Shown here: positions 1-8,531 of the stretch, one piece after another
Position numbering within the stretch: position 1 is the stretch's first letter
Layout of the letters: every line of letters starts with the position of its first letter
Assembly (NCBI GenBank): GCA_002708305.1
Contig: PANE01000005.1
Span: forward strand, 286,767 to 327,024
Direction: 5' to 3'
DNA: 40,258 nucleotides
Source: Rhodospirillaceae bacterium
Lineage (GTDB): Bacteria; Pseudomonadota; Alphaproteobacteria; Thalassobaculales; Thalassobaculaceae
Program-made: the position numbers and the translations under genes
The notes under the pieces: generated by a model
Databases searched by the model: none
Seen by the model: the letters and a program-made list of their open reading frames with translations, nothing else
Told to the model about the DNA's origin: nothing

Positions 1-345
1 CTAGTATTTTTTTACAGTCCTTCCGATTTGATGAAGGCGGAAACTAGTCCCGGAAAACAAATTAGGGTGGGCGGTTTAGTGAAGGAAGATAGCCTTAAAA
101 AATCTAATGACGGTTTAACTGTTTCGTTTACTATCACTGATCTTGATAATATCCTGCCTGTTAAATTCGAAGGGGCACTTCCAGACCTGTTCCGTGAGGG
201 GCAAGGAGTGGTGGCAGAGGGGTACCTGATACAGGGCACCTTTCAAGCAAACCATGTGTTAGCCAAGCATGATGAGAACTATATGCCAAAGGAAGTTGCG
301 GACTCACTCAAAAAATCAGGGAAATGGAAGGGAAATAATAAGTAA
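1..345 (+). CDS. ccmE: Cytochrome c maturation protein CcmE (haem chaperone), 5'-truncated by window edge
   Basis: CcmE is the periplasmic membrane-anchored haem chaperone of System I cytochrome c maturation. It binds haem covalently and hands it to CcmF. The reading frame is open from base 1 and begins with the family's conserved VFFYSP-type segment, so the N-terminal anchor and the true start lie outside the window; an internal ATG near base 31 is not the start. The visible 114 residues form the OB-fold domain with the IRVGGLV segment. The haem-binding motif H-x3-Y is present as His90 and Tyr94 of the visible part (codons at 268 and 280), followed by MP. The stop codon overlaps the ccmF start by one base (TAATG), indicating translational coupling. 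Family assignment is secure; only the missing 5' end is uncertain. Confidence 0.95.
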   Translation, partial: LVFFYSPSDLMKAETSPGKQIRVGGLVKEDSLKKSNDGLTVSFTITDLDNILPVKFEGALPDLFREGQGVVAEGYLIQGTFQANHVLAKHDENYMPKEVADSLKKSGKWKGNNK

Positions 346-2339
346 TGATAGCAGAACTAGGCCACTATGCACTGGTTTTGGCTTTACTTGTAGCTCTAGT
401 CCAAACCACAGTTCCTTTATTCGGGGCAGCAAAAAACGATTTTGCACTCATGGGAGTTGCACAACCAGCCGCAACCGCCCAATTCCTTTCTATTCTCTTT
501 GCTTTTGCAGCACTCACATATTCGTACGTCACTTCAGACTTTTCTGTGATAAATGTAGCTGAGAATTCGCATTCTTTAAAACCACTATTATACAAAATTA
601 GCGGTGTTTGGGGAAATCACGAAGGCTCTATGATTTTGTGGGTTTTGATACTTGCGTTGTTTGGGTTTGCAGTCGCGAGGTTCGGTGTACATCTTCCACC
701 AACACTTAAAGCGCGAGTGCTATCAGTTCAAGGATCTATTGGAGTTGCTTTTCTAGGATTCATACTCCTCACATCTAATCCATTTCTTAGATTAGACCCA
801 GCTCCAATTGATGGAAGAGACCTAAATCCATTGCTTCAAGATCCAGGGCTAGCTTTTCATCCACCCATGTTATACCTCGGATATGTCGGATTTTCTATGG
901 CGTTTTCATTTGCGGTTGCCGCATTAATAGAAGGCAAGGTTGATCCAGCATGGGCGCGTTGGGTCCGACCATGGACTTTGGCAGCCTGGACAGCATTAAC
1001 AGCGGGTATAACACTAGGAAGTTGGTGGGCCTATTATGAACTTGGCTGGGGGGGATGGTGGTATTGGGACCCCGTAGAAAATGCCAGTTTTATGCCATGG
1101 CTGTCTGGAACGGCTCTGCTTCATTCTGCGGTCGTAGTAGAGAAGCGAGACGCGTTAAAAAGCTGGACTATACTCCTCGCTATTTTAACATTTGCGCTGA
1201 GCCTGATGGGAACTTTCCTCGTACGCTCCGGTGTCCTAACCTCCGTGCATGCTTTTGCTGTCGATCCTGAGCGCGGCCTGTACATTTTAGCCATTCTCGT
1301 GGTGTTCATTGGTGGTGCTTTAACCATATTTGCATTAAGAGCACCAACCATGAAGTTAGGCGGACTTTTTCAGCCAATAAGTCGTGAAGGTGGATTGGTT
1401 ATGAATAATCTTTTGCTTTCAGTCGCAACGGCAACAGTGTTCATAGGAACACTCTATCCACTTTTTCTAGACGCCACTACAGATCAAAAAGTATCTGTTG
1501 GCCCTCCATTTTTCAATGCCACATTCGTACCCGTAATGATCCCACTAGTTTTACTAATGGCAATTGGTCCGATGTTGGCTTGGAAAAGAGGCGACTTACC
1601 CGCAGCAATGTCACGACTTTGGTTTGCTGTGCTAGTTTCCTTAAGCTTAGGTGTTTTTATTTTTTGGGTTAACGCTGATGAACCATTTACCCCTGTAATA
1701 GGATTTGCACTAGCGGGTTGGCTGGCGGCTGGTACACTCAAAGAATTTGGTGATAGGGTAGGTATATTTCGAGAGAAACTATCCCAATCTTTGACTCGTG
1801 CCAGAAGATTACCAAGATCAACCTACGGCATGACACTCGCTCATCTTGGTCTGGCTATTTTTATCTGCGGGGCCGTTGCAGATAGTGCATGGAGAACCGA
1901 GGTGGTCATAAATGCTAAGGAAAGTGACAAAGCCTCAATAGCCGGATTTGATGCATTATTAGAAAAAGTGGAACGTCAACAGGGACCTAACTACCAGCTA
2001 GAAAGAGCGACGATAGTTATAAAAAAAGATGGTGAGTACATTACCACAATATTCCCTGAACGTAGGTTCTATCCAGTCCAGCAAATGCCAACAACAGAGG
2101 CAGCTATACATACAACCTTCTTGGCTGATATTTATGTCTCGTTAGGCGAAGGAGGTAAAAATCAGGGGTGGACACTCCGATTATGGTACAATCCCTTAAT
2201 TCCCTGGATTTGGGCTGGCTGCCTAATTATGGTTTTTGGCGGATTAATATCATTATCAGATCGCCGGCTCAGGGTTGGAGCACCATTTAAAAAGATAGAA
2301 CCTAAGAAGTCCAAACATTCTGGACTAGAAAATGCGTAA
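345..2339 (+). CDS. ccmF: Cytochrome c haem lyase subunit CcmF
   Basis: CcmF is the large integral membrane subunit of the haem ligation complex, which attaches haem from CcmE to apocytochrome c in the periplasm. The 664-residue product has the usual family length and many hydrophobic segments from the N-terminus to about residue 510. A large soluble loop precedes a final membrane segment near residues 620-640. The signature tryptophan-rich WWD region is intact, with W235, W238, W239, W241, D242 and P243 in a WGGWWYWDP context. The ATG start overlaps the ccmE stop by one base, and the 3' end overlaps ccmG by 8 bases, so the gene is part of a tightly coupled ccm operon. No anomalies were seen. 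Confidence 0.98.
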   Translation: MIAELGHYALVLALLVALVQTTVPLFGAAKNDFALMGVAQPAATAQFLSILFAFAALTYSYVTSDFSVINVAENSHSLKPLLYKISGVWGNHEGSMILWVLILALFGFAVARFGVHLPPTLKARVLSVQGSIGVAFLGFILLTSNPFLRLDPAPIDGRDLNPLLQDPGLAFHPPMLYLGYVGFSMAFSFAVAALIEGKVDPAWARWVRPWTLAAWTALTAGITLGSWWAYYELGWGGWWYWDPVENASFMPWLSGTALLHSAVVVEKRDALKSWTILLAILTFALSLMGTFLVRSGVLTSVHAFAVDPERGLYILAILVVFIGGALTIFALRAPTMKLGGLFQPISREGGLVMNNLLLSVATATVFIGTLYPLFLDATTDQKVSVGPPFFNATFVPVMIPLVLLMAIGPMLAWKRGDLPAAMSRLWFAVLVSLSLGVFIFWVNADEPFTPVIGFALAGWLAAGTLKEFGDRVGIFREKLSQSLTRARRLPRSTYGMTLAHLGLAIFICGAVADSAWRTEVVINAKESDKASIAGFDALLEKVERQQGPNYQLERATIVIKKDGEYITTIFPERRFYPVQQMPTTEAAIHTTFLADIYVSLGEGGKNQGWTLRLWYNPLIPWIWAGCLIMVFGGLISLSDRRLRVGAPFKKIEPKKSKHSGLENA

Positions 2340-2880
2340 AATTCTTTACTTAGGGCCCCTAATATTATTTGTCATAATAGCGGTATATTTTGCTGCTCCC
2401 ATCTTAGATGGAAAAGACCCCAGAATTCTTCCGTCTGCCATGATAGAAAAACCAATTCCCAACCTTGATCTGCCGCCGCTTGTAAGAACAAAGCCAGGCA
2501 TAGATAATCAGTCATTAACGGGTAACGTTCGGTTAGTTAATTTTTTTTCATCCTGGTGCGGTCCATGCCGCACAGAACACGAGTTCCTTATGAAGATCAA
2601 GGAAGCAAAACTGGTTCCAATATATGGTATTAACTATAAAGATAAAAAAAATGCGGCTCAACAATGGTTAAGTGATTTAGGCGACCCCTATGAAAAAATT
2701 GGTAGGGATATAGATGGAAGAACTGCTATCGACTGGGGGGTATATGGTGTCCCTGAGACTTATATAATTGATAGAAACGGTTTCATTCAATATCGACATG
2801 TTGGACCACTCTCCCAGAGAGTATTTGACGACAAACTTGCGCCCGTCCTAACCGCGCTTCGGAAACAAGAGAATGATTAA
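2332..2880 (+). CDS. ccmG: Thiol:disulfide interchange protein CcmG (DsbE family)
   Basis: This is a membrane-anchored periplasmic thioredoxin-like protein that keeps the apocytochrome CxxCH cysteines reduced for haem attachment. The 182-residue product has an N-terminal membrane anchor at about residues 5-24. The thioredoxin fold carries the active site W75-C76-G77-P78-C79, and a downstream GVYGVPETY segment contains the cis-proline and the CcmG-specific acidic groove. The ATG lies 8 bases inside ccmF and the 3' end overlaps ccmH by 8 bases. Position between ccmF and ccmH together with the GVPETY motif distinguishes it from generic thioredoxins such as the trxA product in this window. Confidence 0.97.
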   Translation: MRKILYLGPLILFVIIAVYFAAPILDGKDPRILPSAMIEKPIPNLDLPPLVRTKPGIDNQSLTGNVRLVNFFSSWCGPCRTEHEFLMKIKEAKLVPIYGINYKDKKNAAQQWLSDLGDPYEKIGRDIDGRTAIDWGVYGVPETYIIDRNGFIQYRHVGPLSQRVFDDKLAPVLTALRKQEND

Positions 2881-3349
2881 GAGGAATCTTTTATTAATAC
2901 TTTTTCTAGCCATTGTTAATCTTCCGTCTAGTTCATTTGCAGTTGAACCAACGGAGATATTGCAAAACCCTCAACTTGAAGCGCGCGCACGCGTGCTCAG
3001 CAAAAACATACGTTGTCTTGTCTGCCAAAATCAGTCGATCGATGATAGTAATGCCTCTTTAGCAAAGGATTTGAGAAAAGTTGTCCGAGAGCAACTCGTT
3101 AACGGTGCATCTGACGAAGAGATTTTTGATTTCCTAATAGAACGGTATGGTGACTTCGTTTTATTAAAGCCGCCAGTTAAACCATCGACCTACATGTTGT
3201 GGTACGGTCCAATTATCCTGTTTTTAATTGGTCTCCTAATGTCAGTTCTATTTTTAACTCGTAGGAGAAAACTGGCCCCTGAAGAACCTCTCACACAAAA
3301 AGAACTAGATCAGCTATCTAAACTGATAACAAATAGAGCCGAGGACTGA
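2873..3349 (+). CDS. ccmH: Cytochrome c maturation protein CcmH (apocytochrome thiol reductase)
   Basis: CcmH (called CcmL or CycL in some alphaproteobacteria) is a membrane-anchored periplasmic protein whose CxxC pair acts on apocytochrome c thiols together with CcmG. The 158-residue product has an N-terminal signal-like hydrophobic stretch (about residues 5-23) and the diagnostic RCxxCQNQSI motif with C48 and C51. A C-terminal membrane helix spans about residues 108-126, followed by a basic cytoplasmic tail. It lacks the C-terminal TPR half found in the fused E. coli CcmH; that part is encoded separately by the next gene. The start is an ATG 8 bases inside ccmG, and ccmI follows after 2 bases. 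Confidence 0.97.
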   Translation: MIKRNLLLILFLAIVNLPSSSFAVEPTEILQNPQLEARARVLSKNIRCLVCQNQSIDDSNASLAKDLRKVVREQLVNGASDEEIFDFLIERYGDFVLLKPPVKPSTYMLWYGPIILFLIGLLMSVLFLTRRRKLAPEEPLTQKELDQLSKLITNRAED

Positions 3350-3351
3350 CG

Positions 3352-4830
3352 ATGCTATTTTGGGTTATAGCGGGAATATTTACCCTAGGTGCAGTATTAT
3401 CAATTATCTGGCCGATACTAAAAGAGAGAACGGGTAATGAGGATCGTTCTTCTTTTAATTTACAAGTTTATTCAGATCAACTCGCGGAGTTGGAGAGAGA
3501 CTATCAGCAAGGGCGAATAGGTAATCAAGATAAAGATTCAGCTCGCCTAGAGATACAACGCAGAATATTAACCTCCGCCAAAGAAATAGACGAAAAAGGC
3601 ACTAAAGATGGCGAAAGTAACGGTTCTTTTACTCGTATGCTAATGGCTGTTTTGTTGGCGTTTCTAATACCTTCATTTGCCTTAGGAACATATATATCAG
3701 TAGGAAAGCCAAATCTACCCAGCCAGCCCTTCAAAAGTCGTGTTCCTCAGGCAAACTCTCAGACTGCGTCCCAAAACACTAAGGACCAGCATGCAGGCAT
3801 TAATGATATGATATCCAGCCTGCGAGCTAAATTAGAGAGTGACCCTAAGGATATCAAAAGTTGGGAACTTTTGGGAAAAACATATCTTATGCAGAAACAA
3901 TACTCAGAAGCGGCGGAAACACTTCAAAGAGCCCTGCAATTAACACCAGATAATTTAAGCATGCGCGCCGCATTTGGGGAAGCGCTCACGTTAGCAGCAA
4001 ATGGGGTTGTGACTGAGAAATCGGAATCCGAATTTAAACTTGTGGAACTTGGCATCCCCGGGGACCCGAGAGCACAGTTTTATCTAGGACTTGCAGAATA
4101 TCAGCGAAGTAACCTCACGAATGCGTTAAAACGTTGGATAGCTTTAGAAGTCGATACTCCTGCTGATGCTCCTTGGAGAACGATGCTAGAGAAACGGATA
4201 CAAAAGGCTCAAAAAGAGAGCAACATTGATGTCTCTGCTCTTAAGTTAGGCGAAATGACTAAAAGATCCATCAGAAAAAATGATGAATCACCTGCTGAAA
4301 GAGTTAATTCACAGGCGAAAAAAAATCTACCGGGACCAAGTAAAAATCAAGTTGACGCAGCGCAAAGTATGACAGCTGAAGATCGCCAAACGATGATACG
4401 CAGTATGGTACAACGGTTAGCGAATAGGCTTTCAGAAACACCTGACGATATTGAGGGCTGGCTCAGACTAGGGCGGTCTTACACTGTTTTGAAACAACCA
4501 AAAGATGCTATATCAGCATACGGTCGTGCTGCTAATATCGCCCCAGGCCGAGTTGATGTACAAATACAATATGCTCGCTCTCTATTTCCGGACGGGACAC
4601 CTGAATCACAAATCCCCTCTTCATTCAAACCGGTAATAGAAAATATTTTACAACTTCAACCTAATCATCCAGAAGCGATGTACTACCGTGGTATATTAGC
4701 AAATTTAGAAGGTAATGAGCAATTAGCTAAAGAACTATGGTCTCGGTTATTGGAGATAATGGGCCCTAATGCACCCGCGCGCAAATCAATAGAAAAACGT
4801 CTTAACTCCCTGAAAGCACAAAATAATTGA
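3352..4830 (+). CDS. ccmI: Cytochrome c biogenesis protein CcmI (CycH), TPR protein
   Basis: CcmI is the apocytochrome c chaperone of the haem ligation complex. The 492-residue protein has two N-terminal membrane segments (about residues 2-20 and 98-117) separated by a cytoplasmic loop. The periplasmic part contains TPR-like helical repeats in two blocks, roughly residues 145-240 and 355-470, joined by a low-complexity polar linker. This matches the alphaproteobacterial architecture in which CcmI is a separate gene, unlike the fused E. coli CcmH. It begins 2 bases after ccmH and is the last gene of the ccm run; 96 bases without a recognisable terminator separate it from the next gene. The sequence is divergent outside the membrane segments and repeats, so assignment relies partly on context. 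Confidence 0.93.
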   Translation: MLFWVIAGIFTLGAVLSIIWPILKERTGNEDRSSFNLQVYSDQLAELERDYQQGRIGNQDKDSARLEIQRRILTSAKEIDEKGTKDGESNGSFTRMLMAVLLAFLIPSFALGTYISVGKPNLPSQPFKSRVPQANSQTASQNTKDQHAGINDMISSLRAKLESDPKDIKSWELLGKTYLMQKQYSEAAETLQRALQLTPDNLSMRAAFGEALTLAANGVVTEKSESEFKLVELGIPGDPRAQFYLGLAEYQRSNLTNALKRWIALEVDTPADAPWRTMLEKRIQKAQKESNIDVSALKLGEMTKRSIRKNDESPAERVNSQAKKNLPGPSKNQVDAAQSMTAEDRQTMIRSMVQRLANRLSETPDDIEGWLRLGRSYTVLKQPKDAISAYGRAANIAPGRVDVQIQYARSLFPDGTPESQIPSSFKPVIENILQLQPNHPEAMYYRGILANLEGNEQLAKELWSRLLEIMGPNAPARKSIEKRLNSLKAQNN

Positions 4831-4926
4831 ACATTTATAATTAATCATCTTTTTATGTGAGTAATTTTGTTTATAAGCTTTCCTCTAACGTTTAAGGTCT
4901 ATCAAATAGGCCACTAAACTTATTCA

Positions 4927-6624
4927 ATGAAATGGTCAGGTTTGCTTATCGTGCATTTGCGTAATATCTTTATTCTTTTAGTTCTCAGCTTAGTGCTCTT
5001 TTTACCTGGCATTGAAAAACTTCCTCCCCTTGATCGAGACGAAGCTCGTTTTGCTCAGGCTAGCAAGCAAATGCTAGAAACTGGGGACTATATAGATATT
5101 AGATTCCAAGAAACACCGCGATATAAAAAGCCAGCCGGCGCCTACTGGATACAAGCTGCATCTGTGCAAATGCTCTCACCAAACGATGCTACTTTGATTT
5201 GGGCCTATCGCATTCCATCAGTAATAGCAGCTATAGCATCGGTGTTTTTGACATACGCAATCGCCTGTTTATTTTTGAGCAGCACCAGTTCTCTATTTGC
5301 GGGCATCCTATTAGCTGCAAGCTTTCTACTTAATGCAGAGGCTCATATGGCAAAAACCGATGCGCTGTTATTGGTAAGCATTTTAATTTCGCAATATGGT
5401 CTAGCTAGAATTTATAAAGGAGATACTGTTCATCAAAATTGGCTTTATTTTTGGTCAGGAATTGGTATAGGAATTTTACTCAAAGGGCCAATCGTTCCTC
5501 TCATCATATCCCTCACCATTCTTGGCCTTTGGTATTTTGATCGTAATATGAAATGGGTGAAGGCATTGCGTCTCAAGGCTGGAGTTCTCATAAGCATGGC
5601 AATTAGTCTTCCATGGATTATTGCTGTGCAAATACGCTCTGATGGTTCCTTTTTAAGGACATCAATCGGTGGAGATTTATTACCTAAGTTAATGGGAGGA
5701 ATGGAATCTCATGGCATGCCTCCCGGTTATTACCTCCTAATTGTAATGATCACCTTTTGGCCCGGGTCTTTATTTATTTGTCCAAGCCTTGTTAATATAA
5801 TAAAAACCAAAACTGAAATTTGTAGTAAATTTCTTATCGCTTGGGTTATTCCAACATGGATATTATTTGAAATTGTGCCCACTAAACTGCCCCATTATAT
5901 CCTGCCAGTATACCCTGCACTTGCAATAATGACCGCTAAGTGGATGAATGATTTTAAACCCGCACAGATAACATTAGGATCAAAATTTTTCATTGCCCTA
6001 TGGTTTATTATTGGTTGCGCACTCATAGTAGCATCTATTTTGCTCACAAATTTAAATAGAGACTTCGTCACATCACTTACTAATGTGATTAGCGTTACAG
6101 TCTTGATTGAACAAATTAAAAGTAATATGCAACAAAACACCGGCACGATGATTATTGCATTAACCTCAGTTATATTTTTATTAGGCAGTTGTATTTTTTT
6201 ATGGAATGGACGACTTAAAAGTTCTGTTATCTCTGCGCTCTGTTTAGCAGGTTTATTTTTTATCCCTCTGACATATTCAAAAATTCCAGCAATGACGTGG
6301 GCGTTTCCCTCTCTTGAAGTAGCAAGCTTTCTTAGATCATCTAATGAACTTAAGAATGGTTTAATTTCAATTGGCTATCATGAACCAAGTTTAATTTTTC
6401 TAACTGGCACTGATACTTATTTGACAGATATCGAAGGTGGTGTCAGTAAATTAAAAGAAAGGTCTCACAACTTAGCATTGATCGACCGTTCTCAACTGCA
6501 AGATTTTAGAACCAAAGCCGAATCAATGACCCTAAAAACAAAAGTAATCAAAACATTTGATAGCTTTAACTACTCCAAAGGTAGAGTGTTGACATTAGAT
6601 TTATTGAAGATAACAGACAAATAG
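4927..6624 (+). CDS. ArnT-like family 39/83 glycosyltransferase (polyprenyl-phosphate-sugar dependent)
   Basis: This 565-residue polytopic protein resembles the ArnT/PMT_2 glycosyltransferases, which move a sugar from an undecaprenyl-phosphate carrier onto lipid A or other envelope acceptors at the periplasmic face. Supporting features are the N-terminal PPLDRDEARFAQ segment with the conserved acidic pair just after the first membrane helix, the following YKKPAGAYW motif, about ten further membrane helices, a KGPI segment and a PHYILPVYPAL segment. A soluble C-terminal portion of about 100 residues follows. The family is clear, but the sugar and acceptor are not; aminoarabinose, galacturonic acid and hexoses are all used by relatives. 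A PAP2 gene follows after 14 bases. The ATG at 4927 has no strong ribosome-binding site, so the exact start is uncertain. Confidence 0.88.
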   Translation: MKWSGLLIVHLRNIFILLVLSLVLFLPGIEKLPPLDRDEARFAQASKQMLETGDYIDIRFQETPRYKKPAGAYWIQAASVQMLSPNDATLIWAYRIPSVIAAIASVFLTYAIACLFLSSTSSLFAGILLAASFLLNAEAHMAKTDALLLVSILISQYGLARIYKGDTVHQNWLYFWSGIGIGILLKGPIVPLIISLTILGLWYFDRNMKWVKALRLKAGVLISMAISLPWIIAVQIRSDGSFLRTSIGGDLLPKLMGGMESHGMPPGYYLLIVMITFWPGSLFICPSLVNIIKTKTEICSKFLIAWVIPTWILFEIVPTKLPHYILPVYPALAIMTAKWMNDFKPAQITLGSKFFIALWFIIGCALIVASILLTNLNRDFVTSLTNVISVTVLIEQIKSNMQQNTGTMIIALTSVIFLLGSCIFLWNGRLKSSVISALCLAGLFFIPLTYSKIPAMTWAFPSLEVASFLRSSNELKNGLISIGYHEPSLIFLTGTDTYLTDIEGGVSKLKERSHNLALIDRSQLQDFRTKAESMTLKTKVIKTFDSFNYSKGRVLTLDLLKITDK

Positions 6625-6638
6625 TAACTAATGATTAA

Positions 6639-7313
6639 ATGAACACAACTATATCGGACAACATATGGTCACTTTGGGGCATACTCAAAAGGCCACCACT
6701 TGGAATAATTCTATTCTTAGTAATACTCTCATGCGTTTTTTTAGGATTAAAAATTGATCGTGATGTAATTGTTTTTATTCACAACAACCCTCAGTACTTT
6801 TATATCGGTACTTTTGAAATAATCACTAAACTTGGAGATGCAACAGGATGGCTTTTGGCCGCCGCTTTCTGCCTCTTATTTTGCATTTACATCCCACGCA
6901 GTAAATATCTGCATCGATATCATGACCGACTTAAGAATTTTTCAATAAAATTCAAATTTATAATTCTATCATGCGTAGTTTCAGGAGTTATACACCATGC
7001 TGTAAAGATAGTGCTGGGGCGCTATAGACCGCGATATCTTTTTTCCGAAGAGTGGTACGGTCTCAGTCCATTTAACTTTAACATAGCGCATAATTCTTTT
7101 CCGTCAGGTCACACTCAAACAATATTTGCTATTAGTATGGGACTTACTATTTTATTCCCTCGTTTTGGGATTATATTTTTGTTAGTCGCTCTTCTAGTAG
7201 GATTGAGTAGAATTATTTTAATCGCTCACTATCCTAGCGATGTCGTTTTTGGTGCTTATCTGGGATTGAGCACAGCGATACTGTTAAAGCGTTATTATCT
7301 TGATAAACAGTAG
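6639..7313 (+). CDS. PAP2-family membrane phosphatase
   Basis: This 224-residue integral membrane phosphatase belongs to the type 2 phosphatidic acid phosphatase superfamily. All three catalytic motifs are visible: K-x6-R-P (KIVLGRYRP), PSGH, and S-R-x5-H-x3-D (SRIILIAHYPSD). About five to six hydrophobic segments surround them. Family members dephosphorylate undecaprenyl diphosphate, lipid A phosphates (LpxE, LpxT) or phosphatidylglycerol phosphate. Its place 14 bases after an ArnT-like transferase and ahead of a GT2 and a LAB_N gene suggests a role in carrier lipid recycling or lipid A dephosphorylation. That is inferred from context only. The ATG start at 6639 has no strong Shine-Dalgarno sequence. 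Confidence 0.9.
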   Translation: MNTTISDNIWSLWGILKRPPLGIILFLVILSCVFLGLKIDRDVIVFIHNNPQYFYIGTFEIITKLGDATGWLLAAAFCLLFCIYIPRSKYLHRYHDRLKNFSIKFKFIILSCVVSGVIHHAVKIVLGRYRPRYLFSEEWYGLSPFNFNIAHNSFPSGHTQTIFAISMGLTILFPRFGIIFLLVALLVGLSRIILIAHYPSDVVFGAYLGLSTAILLKRYYLDKQ

Positions 7314-7415
7314 ATAGACAGATTGCATTAATAGGAGATTAAAGATTAACGGAACTATAGAAATGTCTGAGCTGAACCTATAATATTCTTTAACATGTTT
7401 AACAAGGCGCCATAA

Positions 7416-8144
7416 ATGGGAACCTCCCCTTTGCTATCTGTTGTTATCCCTATTTTGAATGAGAAGGATAATATAGAACCATTGGTTTGCGAAATTATCG
7501 TAGCATTAACGGAAAGATGTGAGTTCGAAATTATCTTTGTTAATGACGCAAGCACTGACGATAGCATTCTAATATTAACTGAATTAAAAGAAAAATACGA
7601 TTTTCTGAGATTTATTTCACATAATGAGCGATCTGGCCAAAGTGCTGGATTAAGGACTGGGGTCCTTGCAGCCAAAGGTACTTTAATTGTTACTCTAGAC
7701 GGTGACGGTCAAAATGACCCTGGTGATATCCCTAAATTACTCACACAATACCAGAATAGTCCTATCACTGGGTTTTTAATGGTCACAGGACATAGAGTTA
7801 ATCGAAAAGACACTTGGGCCAAACGAAAAGCATCGCGTATGGCCAACAATATCCGGCATAAGTTTTTAAAGGATGATAACCCAGATACGGGATGTTCCCT
7901 TAAATTATACGAGCGGGAGTTGTTTTTGCGTCTACCCTATTTCGACCATATGCACCGGTTCTTACCAGCACTTGCTAAAAGAGAGAACTGCAAGGTAGAA
8001 GTGGTTCCCGTTAACCACCGAAACCGTACGCATGGAAAGTCTAATTACTCTAATCTCGACCGCTTACTTGTCGGAATTCCCGACTTATTAGGCGTGATGT
8101 GGTTAATTAAACGATCCCCTAATGGCCTAAAAAGTAAGGAATGA
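7416..8144 (+). CDS. Glycosyltransferase family 2, dolichyl-phosphate mannose synthase-like
   Basis: This 242-residue GT-A fold enzyme is expected to make a polyprenyl-phosphate-linked sugar on the cytoplasmic side of the inner membrane. The N-terminal SVVIPILNEKDNI segment, the FVNDAS motif and the metal-binding LDGDGQNDP motif (DxD) are typical of DPM1/ArnC-type GT2 enzymes. The C-terminal NHRNRTHGKSNY segment is also characteristic of bacterial DPM-like enzymes. It lacks the C-terminal membrane helices seen in ArnC or GtrB, so it resembles soluble DPM1-type enzymes. It overlaps the LAB_N gene by 4 bases (ATGA), implying a functional pair. With the upstream ArnT-like enzyme this gives a donor-synthesis plus transfer pathway; the sugar is unknown. 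Confidence 0.9.
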   Translation: MGTSPLLSVVIPILNEKDNIEPLVCEIIVALTERCEFEIIFVNDASTDDSILILTELKEKYDFLRFISHNERSGQSAGLRTGVLAAKGTLIVTLDGDGQNDPGDIPKLLTQYQNSPITGFLMVTGHRVNRKDTWAKRKASRMANNIRHKFLKDDNPDTGCSLKLYERELFLRLPYFDHMHRFLPALAKRENCKVEVVPVNHRNRTHGKSNYSNLDRLLVGIPDLLGVMWLIKRSPNGLKSKE

Positions 8145-8479
8145 ATTGCATGGATTTCATCTCAACTTGGTTCTTTCCAGGCGGCATTGAAACCAACGAA
8201 GCCATACTCTTACTAGTAGGTTTTATTGGTCAAGGGTTATTTAGTGCTAGATTTTTAATTCAGTGGGTTGTAAGCGAAAAGAAAAAAGAAAGCGTAATAC
8301 CGCTTCCATTTTGGTACTTTAGTCTACTGGGTGGATTAACACTCTTCATTTATGCCTTTTCAAAAAAAGACCCCGTCATAATGTTAGGACAGGGAACAGG
8401 CATCTTTATCTACAGCCGAAACTTATATTTGATTTATAAGAAACGTCAACGAGATAATGCAGATCAAGTTAGCATGTAG
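8141..8479 (+). CDS. LAB_N (lipid-A-disaccharide synthase N-terminal-like) small membrane protein
   Basis: This 112-residue protein has three to four membrane helices and matches the LAB_N domain, so named because it is fused to LpxB in some bacteria. Recognisable features are GQGLFSARFLIQW near the start, the SEKKKES basic stretch, the P-x-x-FWYFSL segment, and DPVIMLGQGTGIFIYSRNL near the end. Stand-alone LAB_N proteins commonly sit beside DPM-like GT2 and ArnT-like genes. A flippase-like or accessory role for the lipid-linked sugar has been suggested from that pattern, but I know of no settled biochemical function. The ATG overlaps the GT2 stop in an ATGA junction. A second ATG three codons downstream (8150) is possible. 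Confidence 0.88.
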   Translation: MNCMDFISTWFFPGGIETNEAILLLVGFIGQGLFSARFLIQWVVSEKKKESVIPLPFWYFSLLGGLTLFIYAFSKKDPVIMLGQGTGIFIYSRNLYLIYKKRQRDNADQVSM

Positions 8480-8531
8480 TACGACAATCCAAAATAGTTA
8501 CTCAATGGTTGATGTTTAATTGGAAAAGATT

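Noticed and set aside
7314-7415. Possible small gene or RNA between PAP2 and GT2 genes
   Set aside because: About 100 AT-rich bases with no start plus ribosome-binding site and no stable hairpin seen.
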